A stretch of 64,000 nucleotides of DNA from Halorientalis persicus (GCF_900110215.1 NZ_FOCX01000002.1:281648-345647), one strand, 5' to 3'; counted from the stretch's first letter, positions 26,797 to 36,078 are shown. A program made the numbers and translations. Notes: generated from the sequence alone by a model not told the origin.

Positions 26797-29700
26797 TCAG
26801 GGGGTGGACCGGCAGACATTATCGGTTCCCACGACGTGGTCGTCAGGACCGTCCACGTCGTCCCAGCGGTCCTCGAGTTTATCGGGATTCTGCCTGAAGT
26901 ACCCGATCGTGCCGAGTGGAACCCAGTGATCGGGGTCGATATTTTCTTCACTACTGCCGTCGTGGTGACTGATCTCGAACTGTATCGTGGATCCCGGCAG
27001 GTCCCGCTTGAGCTCTTCTAAGTAGAACCCGCTCGTGTAATCGATGCTAAGATCGTATCCACCCTTTGGAACGAACGTCTTTCCGATACAGTCGTAGACT
27101 CCCCAGCCCATCTCGTCTTTCGACCCGGACTTGACAGTCCGGTTGTCGATGAGTGCGAGATCTCCGACGATCTGTTGCCAATCTTTCCCCTCCAGATCGC
27201 CCGGCCGGCCGAAGAATTTCCCAGGCATCCATGGACCATCGTATACCCGGGCGAGAGCCTCCGTATCGTCTGTTTCAACCTCGGTGACGATGCCGCCCCG
27301 TTTGTGGGGTGGACGCTCGCCGTCGTCGATGTGTGGTTCGTTAGCTTCCTCGGCGGTCGTGAACCGCACGATATCGAACCGGTCGACGACCGATCCCGTT
27401 CCATCGAAGTCGCCGTCTCCGTCATCGAGGAGGTAATACATCGTCCGTCGCAGACTGTTTTCGTCCACTTCGGGGACGACGGTCCGCCAGGAGTCCTGAA
27501 CAGAATCGTCCGAACTGCCCAGGAACTCGGCGAACTGCGACTTGTAGGTGGGTTTGTACAGGCGACAGTAGCTCTCCCAGATCTCGTCCGTGATGTCCTC
27601 GGCGCTGCTGTATGGATTGTCTGGCTGGGATTCCAGTTCCTCGTAGAGGTCGCTGGCGTCACAGCCAGCCTCCTCGCCCTCGTATTCGAGGCCTTCGTCG
27701 GTCGAGTACTCGAAGCCGGACGCCTCGAACTCGAGCCCGTCACCGTCCCAGGCGACATCGCCGCCACCGGGTACCAGGTCCGTCGAGAGCGACGTGCTAC
27801 CGGTATTCCCGCCGTCATCACACTTGTCTGGTCCAGCGGCCCTGTTCGGCCGGAATCCCGGCCCCGTGTAGTCCCACGTCTTCGAACACTTCTTCCTGAC
27901 CAGACTGGGTCTGCCAGGAACGTCGACTCGGTCACCGACACCCATGTTGCCTTTCCCGGGCATGACCGTCCCACCGGGTACCGGAATGATCACCAGCGTG
28001 TCGCTGTCGAAGGTGATCGGATCGACCGTCCCAGCACGGCGGCCACGTCCCGCGATCCCGATCGTCACCGGTTGCGCCTGGCGGACGTAGGTCGTCCCAC
28101 CGGTCGTCGACGGATCCCCGCGGTTCGCGCTTACCGCAAAGCGGGCATACTCGCCCTGGACGTTGACCTGCCAGGCGTCCACCGATAGGTACCAGAACGT
28201 CGGCCACGGGATGATCGGCAGCCCGGGATACGCGATCAGATCGCGGTTCCGGACCGCCATCGACGCATGCATCGTGTCCATCGGCTCGGTCACGTTGGCG
28301 TATTCGGGACGTATCGCCGGTACCGTCGCCCGAGTCAACGGCGATTTCGTCAGATACGTCGGTGACCCGTGGACGGAGTAGGTGATGTCTTCGGTCAGCG
28401 GCGTCTCCGCGACGGTTCCCCGGTTGGCCATCGACAACGACGTGTCACCACTCATCGCCTCCTGTGCGAATCCGAGACCCTTGTTGAGAACGTCGATTCC
28501 GCCGGAGAGCCCGTCCATCGCACCGCCGAGTGCGTCGGTGATCTTGTTGTCGGCCTTGTCGCGGGCCTCGTTCCGGGTGCTGTTGATCTCGTCGATCCAG
28601 TGGTAGAGCCGCTGAATGTAGATCCGCCGAGCCTCGATTTTCGCCTTCCGCCGTGCACTGCTGTAATCGTTCGTCGGCGTTCGGTCGTGATGGACCAGCG
28701 CCCGCTGGTCGACGTTGTTCTTGAGTTCCTCGAACGGGCCCTTCCCCGTCGCCATGCCGAGCCGTGAGAAACTCGCGTTGCTGACTTCCGATTTGACGAC
28801 GCCCCGGAAGTCCTCTATGTCGCTCTCGATCGATCCTTCGAGCCCGCCGGGCGCACTGAGGTCGTGTGTCTTCTGTGAGCCGTCCAAACTGACCGCATCG
28901 ACGACTTCGTCTTCGACCTCCGATGCCGATGTACTCGATCCGAGATCAGTCCCCGACGCTCCGTTCACGTCACCTTCGATCGAACCCTCTCCGTCGTCAG
29001 CGATGTGGGCCGAGACCGCCTTGTCCAGCGCGGCTTTGAAGTTGCTGTCAGAGCCGTAATCGCTGTCGACGCCGTTGCGGAGGACGCCGGTTCCCGTGCT
29101 GTGTTTCCCGTCGATCTCGACGTCGAAGCTGACCGATCCCGAGGACGTGTCGGATCCAGACCCGGAGAACGGCGCATTGCTGTCGTTTTTCTCGTCGTGA
29201 GAGCTACAGGAGAAGTCGACCGATGTCTCGACCGTCACGTCGGCGTCGACGTCGAACCGAACGACCGGCTTCCGACTGCCGTCGGCGTCGGAGTTCCAGA
29301 CGTCGTTTCGCGAGGCACTGACGCTGTCGACGCTGTCGATCGAGTAGTCGGTACTGTCGGCGCTACAGCCGCTGAGGTCGTCGTCGTCCGGACTGCTCAC
29401 GCTCGGAATGGAGATGCTCGAACTCTCGTCGGTCGTCTCCGCCCAAGATTTGACCTCGTATGTGCGGTCGATCGCGGTCTCGATACGGCCGTCACCCATG
29501 TCCTCGGGCAACTCCTCTTCGATATCTGGCATCTTGTCTTTGCCCTGAACCTCGTCGATGATGTCGGGTTTAGCCAGCCAATTGTCACCGCTCATCCCGC
29601 CGCCGGTCATGTCCTCGTAGGCCGCTTCCGCGAAACGGTCGATGGCGATGTCGTGTTCGGAGGAAACACCCGTCGACGGGCCGAAGAGGGCGTTGATACG

Positions 29701-30792
29701 ACGGTCGACGAAATCGCCCGGCGTCGGAATCTTGGGGAGGTTTCCGTTTGCGTCACCGAAGAGTGCCTTGGCACCCGAACAGAAGGTGCTGGCAGAGAGT
29801 GGACCCGAAATGCCGGAGACGTTACTCGAAATCTTGTCGGATGCTCGTCCGCTACTCAGGTCTTGGACGACCTTCGCACCCATACAGGCCCACTCGCCTT
29901 TCATCGTCCGGGCGGCGTAGGGGTCAGTGGCATCGAAAGTCTGCTTCTGGATTCCGAATATTGCGTCGTTAGCCAGCACTTCCGAGTGTTTGTTCTTGTT
30001 TATCCGCTCGAAGATGTCTTCGGTTCCGGGAGGGACATCACCGAACACCCGCTCGTAGTACGCCTTCGCGTAGGCCATCGGATACAGGCGTGCAGCAAAT
30101 TTCCTCCCGAACCCGTCCATCAGGCTATTGGCCTCGAAGAAGCCCCGGTTGAGCCGGTTCTCGTACTCCGTGACCTTCTCGTCAAGCGCGAAGGCCGTCG
30201 AACTCACTGTCACGGAGACCGTCCGGGTGTCGCTGGCGACCTGCGAGCCGTTGTCGCGAACCGTCACATCGATCCCGCTGATCTCCGCGGTGACCTTCCC
30301 GGCGTCGAGCGACCCGGACTCGTGGCCCACGGTCAGGTCGACCCGGTCGATGGCGTCCTCGATGCTGCCCTCGGTGTACTCGACCGGCGGCAGCGACAGG
30401 TCGGTCCGCATCTCCGTATCGACCCGCTGGCCGGAGGTCCGGAGGGCCTCGGCGGTTTCGAGGTAGACCCGCAACTTCACGTAATCGTCGAAGGTGTCGC
30501 CGCCGCTGTCGTCGATCGCGTTGCCGACCGGCGTGCTCGCTGTCGTGGTCAGCGGTTCGGCCGCCGCGTCTTTCATGGCCGTCCTGACAGCGTCTTTGAT
30601 CGCCGTCTGGGAGGTCGAGACCGCCCGATCCATCGCCAGCGACGGATCGGTGTCGGGCTGGGGCTCCGGCCGGGTCTGGAGTGTGCCGACGACGGCGACG
30701 CTGCTGATCAGGACGATGACGCCGATCAGCGCGAACGGAATCCGTGCTCGGTCGTCCTCTGCGATCGAAACAGTGTGATCTCTGCGTGTCAT
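26797..30792 (-). CDS. Large pilus-associated surface protein A with variable tip (DUF7286-like)
   Basis: A 1331-aa protein. A basic head and one membrane segment (IPFALIGVIVLISSVAVVGTL, about 18-38) resemble TadE/TadG-type large pseudopilins. A long Ser/Asp-rich extracellular trunk follows with helical parts (about 200-450 and 690-790) and a conserved region at about 785-985 (TVAETPLTEDITYSVHGSP, PIIPWPTFWYLSVDAW, VPGGTVMPGKGNMGVGD, RKKCSKTWDYTGPGF). Residues about 990-1331 form a tip that differs between copies (FAEFLGSSDD, ARVYDGPW, YDCIGKTF, STIQFEI, WVPLGTIGYF). It starts 1 nt after the preceding pilin-like gene. The family number is from memory. A secreted effector with a toxic tip is the favoured model; a purely structural pilus protein is the alternative. 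Confidence 0.75.
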   Translation of the reverse strand: MTRRDHTVSIAEDDRARIPFALIGVIVLISSVAVVGTLQTRPEPQPDTDPSLAMDRAVSTSQTAIKDAVRTAMKDAAAEPLTTTASTPVGNAIDDSGGDTFDDYVKLRVYLETAEALRTSGQRVDTEMRTDLSLPPVEYTEGSIEDAIDRVDLTVGHESGSLDAGKVTAEISGIDVTVRDNGSQVASDTRTVSVTVSSTAFALDEKVTEYENRLNRGFFEANSLMDGFGRKFAARLYPMAYAKAYYERVFGDVPPGTEDIFERINKNKHSEVLANDAIFGIQKQTFDATDPYAARTMKGEWACMGAKVVQDLSSGRASDKISSNVSGISGPLSASTFCSGAKALFGDANGNLPKIPTPGDFVDRRINALFGPSTGVSSEHDIAIDRFAEAAYEDMTGGGMSGDNWLAKPDIIDEVQGKDKMPDIEEELPEDMGDGRIETAIDRTYEVKSWAETTDESSSISIPSVSSPDDDDLSGCSADSTDYSIDSVDSVSASRNDVWNSDADGSRKPVVRFDVDADVTVETSVDFSCSSHDEKNDSNAPFSGSGSDTSSGSVSFDVEIDGKHSTGTGVLRNGVDSDYGSDSNFKAALDKAVSAHIADDGEGSIEGDVNGASGTDLGSSTSASEVEDEVVDAVSLDGSQKTHDLSAPGGLEGSIESDIEDFRGVVKSEVSNASFSRLGMATGKGPFEELKNNVDQRALVHHDRTPTNDYSSARRKAKIEARRIYIQRLYHWIDEINSTRNEARDKADNKITDALGGAMDGLSGGIDVLNKGLGFAQEAMSGDTSLSMANRGTVAETPLTEDITYSVHGSPTYLTKSPLTRATVPAIRPEYANVTEPMDTMHASMAVRNRDLIAYPGLPIIPWPTFWYLSVDAWQVNVQGEYARFAVSANRGDPSTTGGTTYVRQAQPVTIGIAGRGRRAGTVDPITFDSDTLVIIPVPGGTVMPGKGNMGVGDRVDVPGRPSLVRKKCSKTWDYTGPGFRPNRAAGPDKCDDGGNTGSTSLSTDLVPGGGDVAWDGDGLEFEASGFEYSTDEGLEYEGEEAGCDASDLYEELESQPDNPYSSAEDITDEIWESYCRLYKPTYKSQFAEFLGSSDDSVQDSWRTVVPEVDENSLRRTMYYLLDDGDGDFDGTGSVVDRFDIVRFTTAEEANEPHIDDGERPPHKRGGIVTEVETDDTEALARVYDGPWMPGKFFGRPGDLEGKDWQQIVGDLALIDNRTVKSGSKDEMGWGVYDCIGKTFVPKGGYDLSIDYTSGFYLEELKRDLPGSTIQFEISHHDGSSEENIDPDHWVPLGTIGYFRQNPDKLEDRWDDVDGPDDHVVGTDNVCRSTP

Positions 30793-30793
30793 C

Positions 30794-31795
30794 TTACCAC
30801 GTCTTGACGATGATCTCTACCTCGCCGGTCGCCACGTCCGAACCGAGTTCGTCGGCCGTCACGTCGTCGTCGTATTTTTCGTCCATGTCCGCGGCGATAA
30901 TCTGTGTGAGGTGGTCGGTGAGCTGTGCGTTGGCCGCCCGGGCGTCGGCCCCGTTGCGGCTGATGACCGTCGCCTCGCCGAAGTAGACGCCCTGCGCGTT
31001 CTCGAAGGAGAAGTCGTCGGTCGCGGCGTCCGAGGCCTCGATGGTCGTCGCCATCCGCTGGTACCGGTACTTCCCCAGCGCCCGGTGGAACCCCTGCCGT
31101 TCGAGCAGGAGTTGCATCTCCGTCGGCGGGTACAGGCCCCGGACGACCGCGGCGGCGATCGGTCCCGCCGCCCCCTCGAAGCCGTCGAGTCGATAGCCGC
31201 GTTCCACCGCCCCGGAGCCGACCGACGGCACGTCGCTCGTGACCCGGAGGACGGCCGTGTTAACCGACGTGTCACGTGGCGGTCGGTCGCCGGCCGAGGC
31301 GATTCCCTCGATGGCGGACTCGGGATACGGCCGCCAGACGGCCTCGACGTAGACGCTCTGGTTCGCCCCGAGGAACGTGTTCAGGACCTTCGCCTCCACG
31401 GCGGGCTCGAAGTTCTGGCCTTCCTTCGTCAACCGAGTGCCGTCGACCTCGACGTTGGCCACCGCCGCTTCCGCGAGCAGGCCGGCCGCAGAGCCCTGGC
31501 TGACCCGTCTGAACGACTCGTCGGCGAAGTCCGTCGCGACGTTCTCCCCGTCCCACTCGGAGTGGTCCGTAACCGGTTCGATGGAGTACTCCACCGACAT
31601 CGAGGTGGCCGCCAGCGTCTCGGCGGTCTGGTCGGCCGCCACCGGGTCGGGCGTCGTCGCCTCGCTGTCTTCGTTCATCGACGTGGCGATCAACACGACG
31701 CTGGCGCTGATCAACAGCAGGGCCAGCGACACGTCCATCACCGTGCTGATCGCGCGCGCTCGCTTGTCGGGTGTGCGTCTCGACACGTCGATCAC
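30794..31795 (-). CDS. Pilin-like anchored protein preceding copy A (DUF7284-like)
   Basis: A 333-aa protein with a basic head (SRRTPDKRARAISTVMDVS) and one hydrophobic helix (LALLLISASVVLIATSM, about 25-42), which resembles a class III/TadE-type prepilin region. A large extracellular domain follows, with WRPYPESAIEG, GRGAVERGYRL-like and YRYQRMATTIEASDAATDDF segments, and no catalytic motif. It begins with GTG, overlapping a possible short upstream frame (GTGA), and ends 1 nt before the 1331-aa gene, so the two are translated together. It belongs to the Tad-like pilus gene set further right. The family number is from memory. Confidence 0.72.
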   Translation of the reverse strand: MIDVSRRTPDKRARAISTVMDVSLALLLISASVVLIATSMNEDSEATTPDPVAADQTAETLAATSMSVEYSIEPVTDHSEWDGENVATDFADESFRRVSQGSAAGLLAEAAVANVEVDGTRLTKEGQNFEPAVEAKVLNTFLGANQSVYVEAVWRPYPESAIEGIASAGDRPPRDTSVNTAVLRVTSDVPSVGSGAVERGYRLDGFEGAAGPIAAAVVRGLYPPTEMQLLLERQGFHRALGKYRYQRMATTIEASDAATDDFSFENAQGVYFGEATVISRNGADARAANAQLTDHLTQIIAADMDEKYDDDVTADELGSDVATGEVEIIVKTW

Positions 31796-31956
31796 CCACT
31801 GACAAGAAGCGACATCGGTTCGTCTGACGGGACCCGTTCTCGATCACAGCGCTGTGAATCGTCGCCACAGCCGCCAGAATGCGGAGAGAGAAGCCAAGAC
31901 TGCCGTACGTGACGGCCGTCGACGCCACGGACCGGCCACCCACCGAGCGGTAACAT
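31792..31956 (-). CDS. Possible 54-aa leader frame before the pilin-like gene
   Basis: An ATG at 31956 lies about 23-30 nt after a good TATA element (TTTAAATA, minus strand, 31979-31986), and the frame ends at a TGA overlapping the GTG start of the next gene. Position and coupling favour translation. However, third-position G/C is weak and the peptide (MLPLGGWPVRGVDGRH...) is not acidic, so it may be only a leader or a decayed gene. Confidence 0.25.
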   Translation of the reverse strand: MLPLGGWPVRGVDGRHVRQSWLLSPHSGGCGDDSQRCDRERVPSDEPMSLLVSG

Positions 31957-32037
31957 ATCCTGCTTGGTCGGGTCTTCGTATTTAAATCTGGGACCGGCGA
32001 CTTCGAGGCAGTCACAGCACGCGAGGACGGTGGTCGG

Positions 32038-33297
32038 TCACGCCGCGTCCGCCGACTGGAGGGCCACGACGCCTTCGTTCGTAGGCACGAAGATGACGCC
32101 ACTGGCGATAGCCGGACTGTCGTGGCCGAGCGGGTCGATCTCGAACTGCCCCTGTCCGTCACCAGTTGCCACATCGAGCGCGTACAGCACGGTGTCTTTG
32201 TCCATGACGTACACCGTCCCGTCGGCGACGACCGGGTCGGTGAGCGACCCGAACAGGTCTTTGGTCCACTGCTGCTCGCCGGTCGCCGCGTCGAGTGCGT
32301 GCATATTCCCGGCCCCCGAGAGCAAGATCACGGTCCCGTCGGCGAGTGCCGCCGGCTGATCGACCGGGTCCGGCGTCTCGTAGGTCCAGCGTTTCTCGCC
32401 CGACGCGGCATCGACGGCGGTGAACTGCGTCCCGTTGCTGAGATAGATCGTCCGCTGGCCCGAGTCGTCCCCGGAACTGTCGATCAACGGCATCGTGCCC
32501 GTCGCTGGTGCAGCCCCCTCACCGAGTGTGGTCTCCCAGACAGTCTCACCGCTCTCGCTATCGATGGCGTGGAGCCCCCACTCGTTGTCCGAGAGGTAGA
32601 CAGTACCGTCGGCGACCGCAACCGGATGGTACCCCCACGGGCTCTCGGTGATCGAGTGTTCCCACAGCGTCTCACCGGACGCCGCGTCGACTGCCAGTAC
32701 CGGTTCGTCCGGGACGAACAGCGTCCCGTCGACCGCAGTCGGGGTGGCGTATCTGCCCGCGCTCAACTGCCACTGCTCGGTGCCGTCTGCGGCGTCGAGC
32801 GCGTACATCGTTCCCGATTTCGTCGGGAACACGATCGTCCCATCGGTGTATTCCGGACTCGCCACGACGGGTCCACTCGGTTCGAATCGCCACTGCTCCC
32901 GTCCGGACGCAGCATCGAACGCGACGAAGGCGTTCTCGAGATACGATCCGACGAAAACGGTCCCCTCGGCGAGGACGAAGCCACCCCGAGCGTGTACGTC
33001 CGTGGATGTCCACCGGACCTCCAGGTCCGATCCCGGCCCCGCGTTCGTGGTATGGCCGGTGTTCGAACTGTCGGCGCGATACGAAGGCCACGATTCGTCG
33101 ACCGTGAGTGGCGTCAGATTCTGCGTCTCCGAAGACCCGTCCGTGGTCCCACCGTCCGGTCCCGAGTCGATCCCACCCGGTGGGGACCCCCCGTCCTCAC
33201 CCGGTCCCGAATCGGTCTGGGAACACCCAGCCAGAGCCAGTGCCGTCGTCACGCCACTCAGCTTCAGAAACTGCCGGCGGTCCGGCGATTCCGCCAT
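32038..33297 (-). CDS. PQQ-type beta-propeller Tat lipoprotein, copy 3
   Basis: A 419-aa exported lipoprotein. The signal DRRQFLKLSGVTTALALAGC (Tat motif and lipobox) is followed by a Gly/Ser/Asp linker and an eight-bladed-looking propeller: AEGTVFVGSYLENAFVAFDA, TDGTIVFPTKSGTMYALDA, VADGTVYLSDNEWGLHAIDS and VADGTVYVMDKDTVLYALDV. It is only distantly related to copies 1 and 2 and has a different promoter, so it is not part of that recent duplication. It is extracellular, lipid-anchored and probably binding rather than enzymatic. The 33298-33511 gap holds its divergent promoter with the gene at 33512. Confidence 0.85.
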   Translation of the reverse strand: MAESPDRRQFLKLSGVTTALALAGCSQTDSGPGEDGGSPPGGIDSGPDGGTTDGSSETQNLTPLTVDESWPSYRADSSNTGHTTNAGPGSDLEVRWTSTDVHARGGFVLAEGTVFVGSYLENAFVAFDAASGREQWRFEPSGPVVASPEYTDGTIVFPTKSGTMYALDAADGTEQWQLSAGRYATPTAVDGTLFVPDEPVLAVDAASGETLWEHSITESPWGYHPVAVADGTVYLSDNEWGLHAIDSESGETVWETTLGEGAAPATGTMPLIDSSGDDSGQRTIYLSNGTQFTAVDAASGEKRWTYETPDPVDQPAALADGTVILLSGAGNMHALDAATGEQQWTKDLFGSLTDPVVADGTVYVMDKDTVLYALDVATGDGQGQFEIDPLGHDSPAIASGVIFVPTNEGVVALQSADAA

Positions 33298-33511
33298 TGT
33301 TTCTGGAGCCGTGTTGACAGATTATAAACACGACGGTCTGTCGATTTCGAGTCGCCGCCGGGAGACACCGGTGATTCCGTATCGACTGCGCGAACCGCAG
33401 TATCGGTCGCGCCGGTAGTATCTACCGCGTTAGCCGGTCGACGGAGTATACCCGTGTCCGAACCACGTTCGTCCCAAACGAATACCATACTGCGGCACTG
33501 CGAAAGAAACG

Positions 33512-34222
33512 ATGGACGTCCAGACCGAAATCGAGCGCCAGTTAATTGCTGCGAGCGTCTTCGAGGAATCACCGGAGTCGTGGTACGTTCGTCCGGGTGC
33601 GAACGCCCCACGTCTCAGAGGGCGCTGGGTGGAGACGACCGACGTACGCGACCAGCAACCGAGATACGTGGATGTCGACGCAACCGGTGACCTCGCCGAC
33701 CGGCTCGCAGGGTTACTGGACGCCCTTTCGAACCGATACTCGATCGAAATGGACGCGTACCCGCTGGGGGAGCACTCGACCGTTTCGCTCGCGGACCGTG
33801 CCAGACGGATCAGTTCGAACACTGGGGATGGCGGTCCCGTCGGCGTCGTCCGTTTCGAGATCGAGAACGCCTTCGATCACGAAGCGGCCGACGAGGAAGT
33901 CTATCTGGCACTCAGTCGGCACCTGGAGGATCGCCAGTTCGATGGCCTGACGCTGACCGACGAGAATATCGGGGACATCCGTGCTCGCTTTCGGGACGGC
34001 ACCCTGAGCCGGCTCCACGCCACCGTCGACGGGACAGGGCACGCTCTCACCCCGGAAGAGCTGGGAGCCGAGAGACACGAATTCCTCGAAGCGGCCCTGG
34101 CCGATTACGAGGCGATCATCGACGTCGATGGCGAACACTGGATCGAGAACGAATCGTTCGCGGTTGTCGACGATCCGGCGGCACCCGAACGGGCGGCGTT
34201 CTCGGTACACGTTCCGCTCTGA
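33512..34222 (+). CDS. Unrecognised 236-aa protein convergent with module C
   Basis: A 236-aa soluble acidic protein. No signal peptide, membrane segment or known motif is seen. Two halves can be distinguished: an N-terminal part with SPESWYVRPGANAPRLRGRW and YSIEMDAYPLGEHSTVSLADR, and a C-terminal part with DGLTLTDENIGDIRARFRDG and EHWIENESFAVVDDPAAPE. It is the only plus-strand gene between the pilin cluster and the third lipoprotein. Its stop is 95 bp from the stop of the metallo-beta-lactamase module C, which makes it a positional candidate for an immunity protein. That is inference only. Confidence 0.65.
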   Translation: MDVQTEIERQLIAASVFEESPESWYVRPGANAPRLRGRWVETTDVRDQQPRYVDVDATGDLADRLAGLLDALSNRYSIEMDAYPLGEHSTVSLADRARRISSNTGDGGPVGVVRFEIENAFDHEAADEEVYLALSRHLEDRQFDGLTLTDENIGDIRARFRDGTLSRLHATVDGTGHALTPEELGAERHEFLEAALADYEAIIDVDGEHWIENESFAVVDDPAAPERAAFSVHVPL

Positions 34223-34317
34223 CACGAGACCCAACTCGAGGGGGCGCTGTCGGCCGGTCTACAGACTGAGCAGGCCGAGTGCCCCGGGGCATGACCGTGA
34301 GGCGGTTCACGCTCCGG

Positions 34318-36012
34318 TCAGGTACCGCTACAGAGGGCACCGCCGTGGGTCGGCCCGTCGGCCATACCCACGAGGGAGCCTGCATCGGCCGAATGGGCCG
34401 TCTGTCGAGCGTCACCGTCTTCCGATTCAGGGGTCAGCCAGAGGGAATCCCCGCCGTCTTTGACCACGTACTCCACGTTTCCGTGGACACCGGTCCAGTA
34501 CGTGGAGATGCCGGCATCGTCCAGCGCCTGCAGCACCGGTGCGTCCGGCCCCTTCCGATCTTCCTTGACGTTGGAGATGACGGCACTCTCCAGCCCGGGC
34601 GTTCGACAGTAGATCGGCTCGTCGAGGAGTGACGTCTCGGAGCCGTGATGGGCCACCTGAACGACATCCGCACCCCTGAAGGGCCCGGTCCCGTCCCAGA
34701 GATATCGTTTCGTGTTTGCCCGGATGTCACTGCCGAACGCAAATTTCGTCCCGCCCCACTCGAGACTCATCACGATCGAGTTACAGTCCTTCAGTTTGCC
34801 ACTCGATGTGCCGCCGCCACACGGGTGTCCGGATTTCTGCGTCCAGAGACCGTCCACCGGATGATGCACCGTAACTTCCATCGAGTCAGTGCCGAGGTCG
34901 ATTTCGTCCCCGTCATCTTCCTGCAGTGTCTCTATGTGATCGTACGAGTCAGGTTCGTTCGGGAGGCCGTCGCCTTGTAACTCGCCCTGGTGATAGACTG
35001 TGCCAAATTCGACGCCGTCGATCTTGTCGACGAAGTTGAGGTGGTCGCCGTGGTTGTGTGTGACAACGAGATACTCCACCTCGTATGGCTCGTCGCCGAC
35101 GTCATCGAGGGTGTCGTGAATTACCTCTTCGACCCGGTCACTGGGATGCTGGCCGTACTTGTCGGGGTGTTTTCGTGAGCCGGCGTCGATCAGCATACTC
35201 TGGCCATCGGTTCCGTTGACGAAGATCGCCGTCCCCTTGCCGACGTTGATGAAGTTCACGCTGAGTTCACTGTCGGGACACCCGGCAGCATCGTCGTCGT
35301 CATCGGCGACCGTCGCTGTCGGCGTCCCGACACCGCCACGCAACGCCAGTCCGGCACTACCCGAGAGATGGCAGAGATCACCGTAGTCGTCATCGTCGTC
35401 GTCGACGTACTCGCTGACCGTCTCGACGGTGCCCTGGTGACCGTCGGGCACGAACGCCTGAAACGCCGACAGTCCGCCGGCGTCGGCCTGCTGGATGTTA
35501 GCGCACTCGCTGGCGGTCACGTCCGTCTGGGGGTCGAAATCCGCGCCGGTGTACTTCCAGGTTTTCGTACACTCCTTCAGCGAGTGTTTCGGTCTGCTCC
35601 CAGCGATGTCACCCGGTCCGAGGCTACCGGTGGGCTGGACCGTCCCACCCGGTGTCATCAGGACGATGGGCGTCACGTTCCGGAAGTCGATCGGTTCGAC
35701 TTCCCCCACTTTCCGCTGGAGCCCGTTGATCTCCAGCGAGACGGGCTGGGACTGGCGAATGTAGCTGGTCGCACCACTCGACATCGGTGACCCACTGGTT
35801 GCCGTGACCTCGAAGCGAGCGTACTCACCTTGCACCTGCACGTTCAGGTTGTTGACCGACAGATACCAGTAGGTCGGCCACGGGATCAACGGGAGTCCCG
35901 GCCGCGGGAGGAACATATGGTTCCGGGCCGCAAACGACGAGTACAGCGTGTTCTCGGGATCCGAGATCGTCTCACCGTTCGGGCGTACCGCCGGCACCGT
36001 GTCACGAGTCAC
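34318..36012 (-). CDS. Truncated surface-protein module C with metallo-beta-lactamase tip
   Basis: From the GTG at 36012 it encodes 564 aa, but homology to copy A starts earlier, at 36078 (ELFAGNVSYQIHGSPTYL), immediately after the stop of the upstream pilin-like gene. Residues 1 to about 165 are the conserved trunk (LPLIPWPTYWYLSVNN, PGGTVQPTGSLGPGD, KECTKTWKYTGADF). After an acidic linker comes a ComEC-like metallo-beta-lactamase domain in place of A's tip: LSVNFINVGKGTAIFVNG, LIDAG, the metal-binding THNHGDHLNFVDKI, GSDIRANTKRYLW and VAHHGSETSLLD. The active-site motif is intact. No export signal or clear start exists, so expression may rely on reinitiation or on recombination into copy A. 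Confidence 0.75.
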   Translation of the reverse strand: MTRDTVPAVRPNGETISDPENTLYSSFAARNHMFLPRPGLPLIPWPTYWYLSVNNLNVQVQGEYARFEVTATSGSPMSSGATSYIRQSQPVSLEINGLQRKVGEVEPIDFRNVTPIVLMTPGGTVQPTGSLGPGDIAGSRPKHSLKECTKTWKYTGADFDPQTDVTASECANIQQADAGGLSAFQAFVPDGHQGTVETVSEYVDDDDDDYGDLCHLSGSAGLALRGGVGTPTATVADDDDDAAGCPDSELSVNFINVGKGTAIFVNGTDGQSMLIDAGSRKHPDKYGQHPSDRVEEVIHDTLDDVGDEPYEVEYLVVTHNHGDHLNFVDKIDGVEFGTVYHQGELQGDGLPNEPDSYDHIETLQEDDGDEIDLGTDSMEVTVHHPVDGLWTQKSGHPCGGGTSSGKLKDCNSIVMSLEWGGTKFAFGSDIRANTKRYLWDGTGPFRGADVVQVAHHGSETSLLDEPIYCRTPGLESAVISNVKEDRKGPDAPVLQALDDAGISTYWTGVHGNVEYVVKDGGDSLWLTPESEDGDARQTAHSADAGSLVGMADGPTHGGALCSGT

Positions 36013-36078
36013 CGGCTTGGCCGTCAGGTACGTCGGCGACCCGTGGATCTGATAGCTAACGTTGCCGGCGAACAGTTC

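Noticed and set aside
34318..35300. Module C as a genuine ComEC DNA-uptake protein
   Set aside because: The MBL part is ComEC-like, but the preceding sequence is the pilus-protein trunk and there is no ComEC membrane channel.
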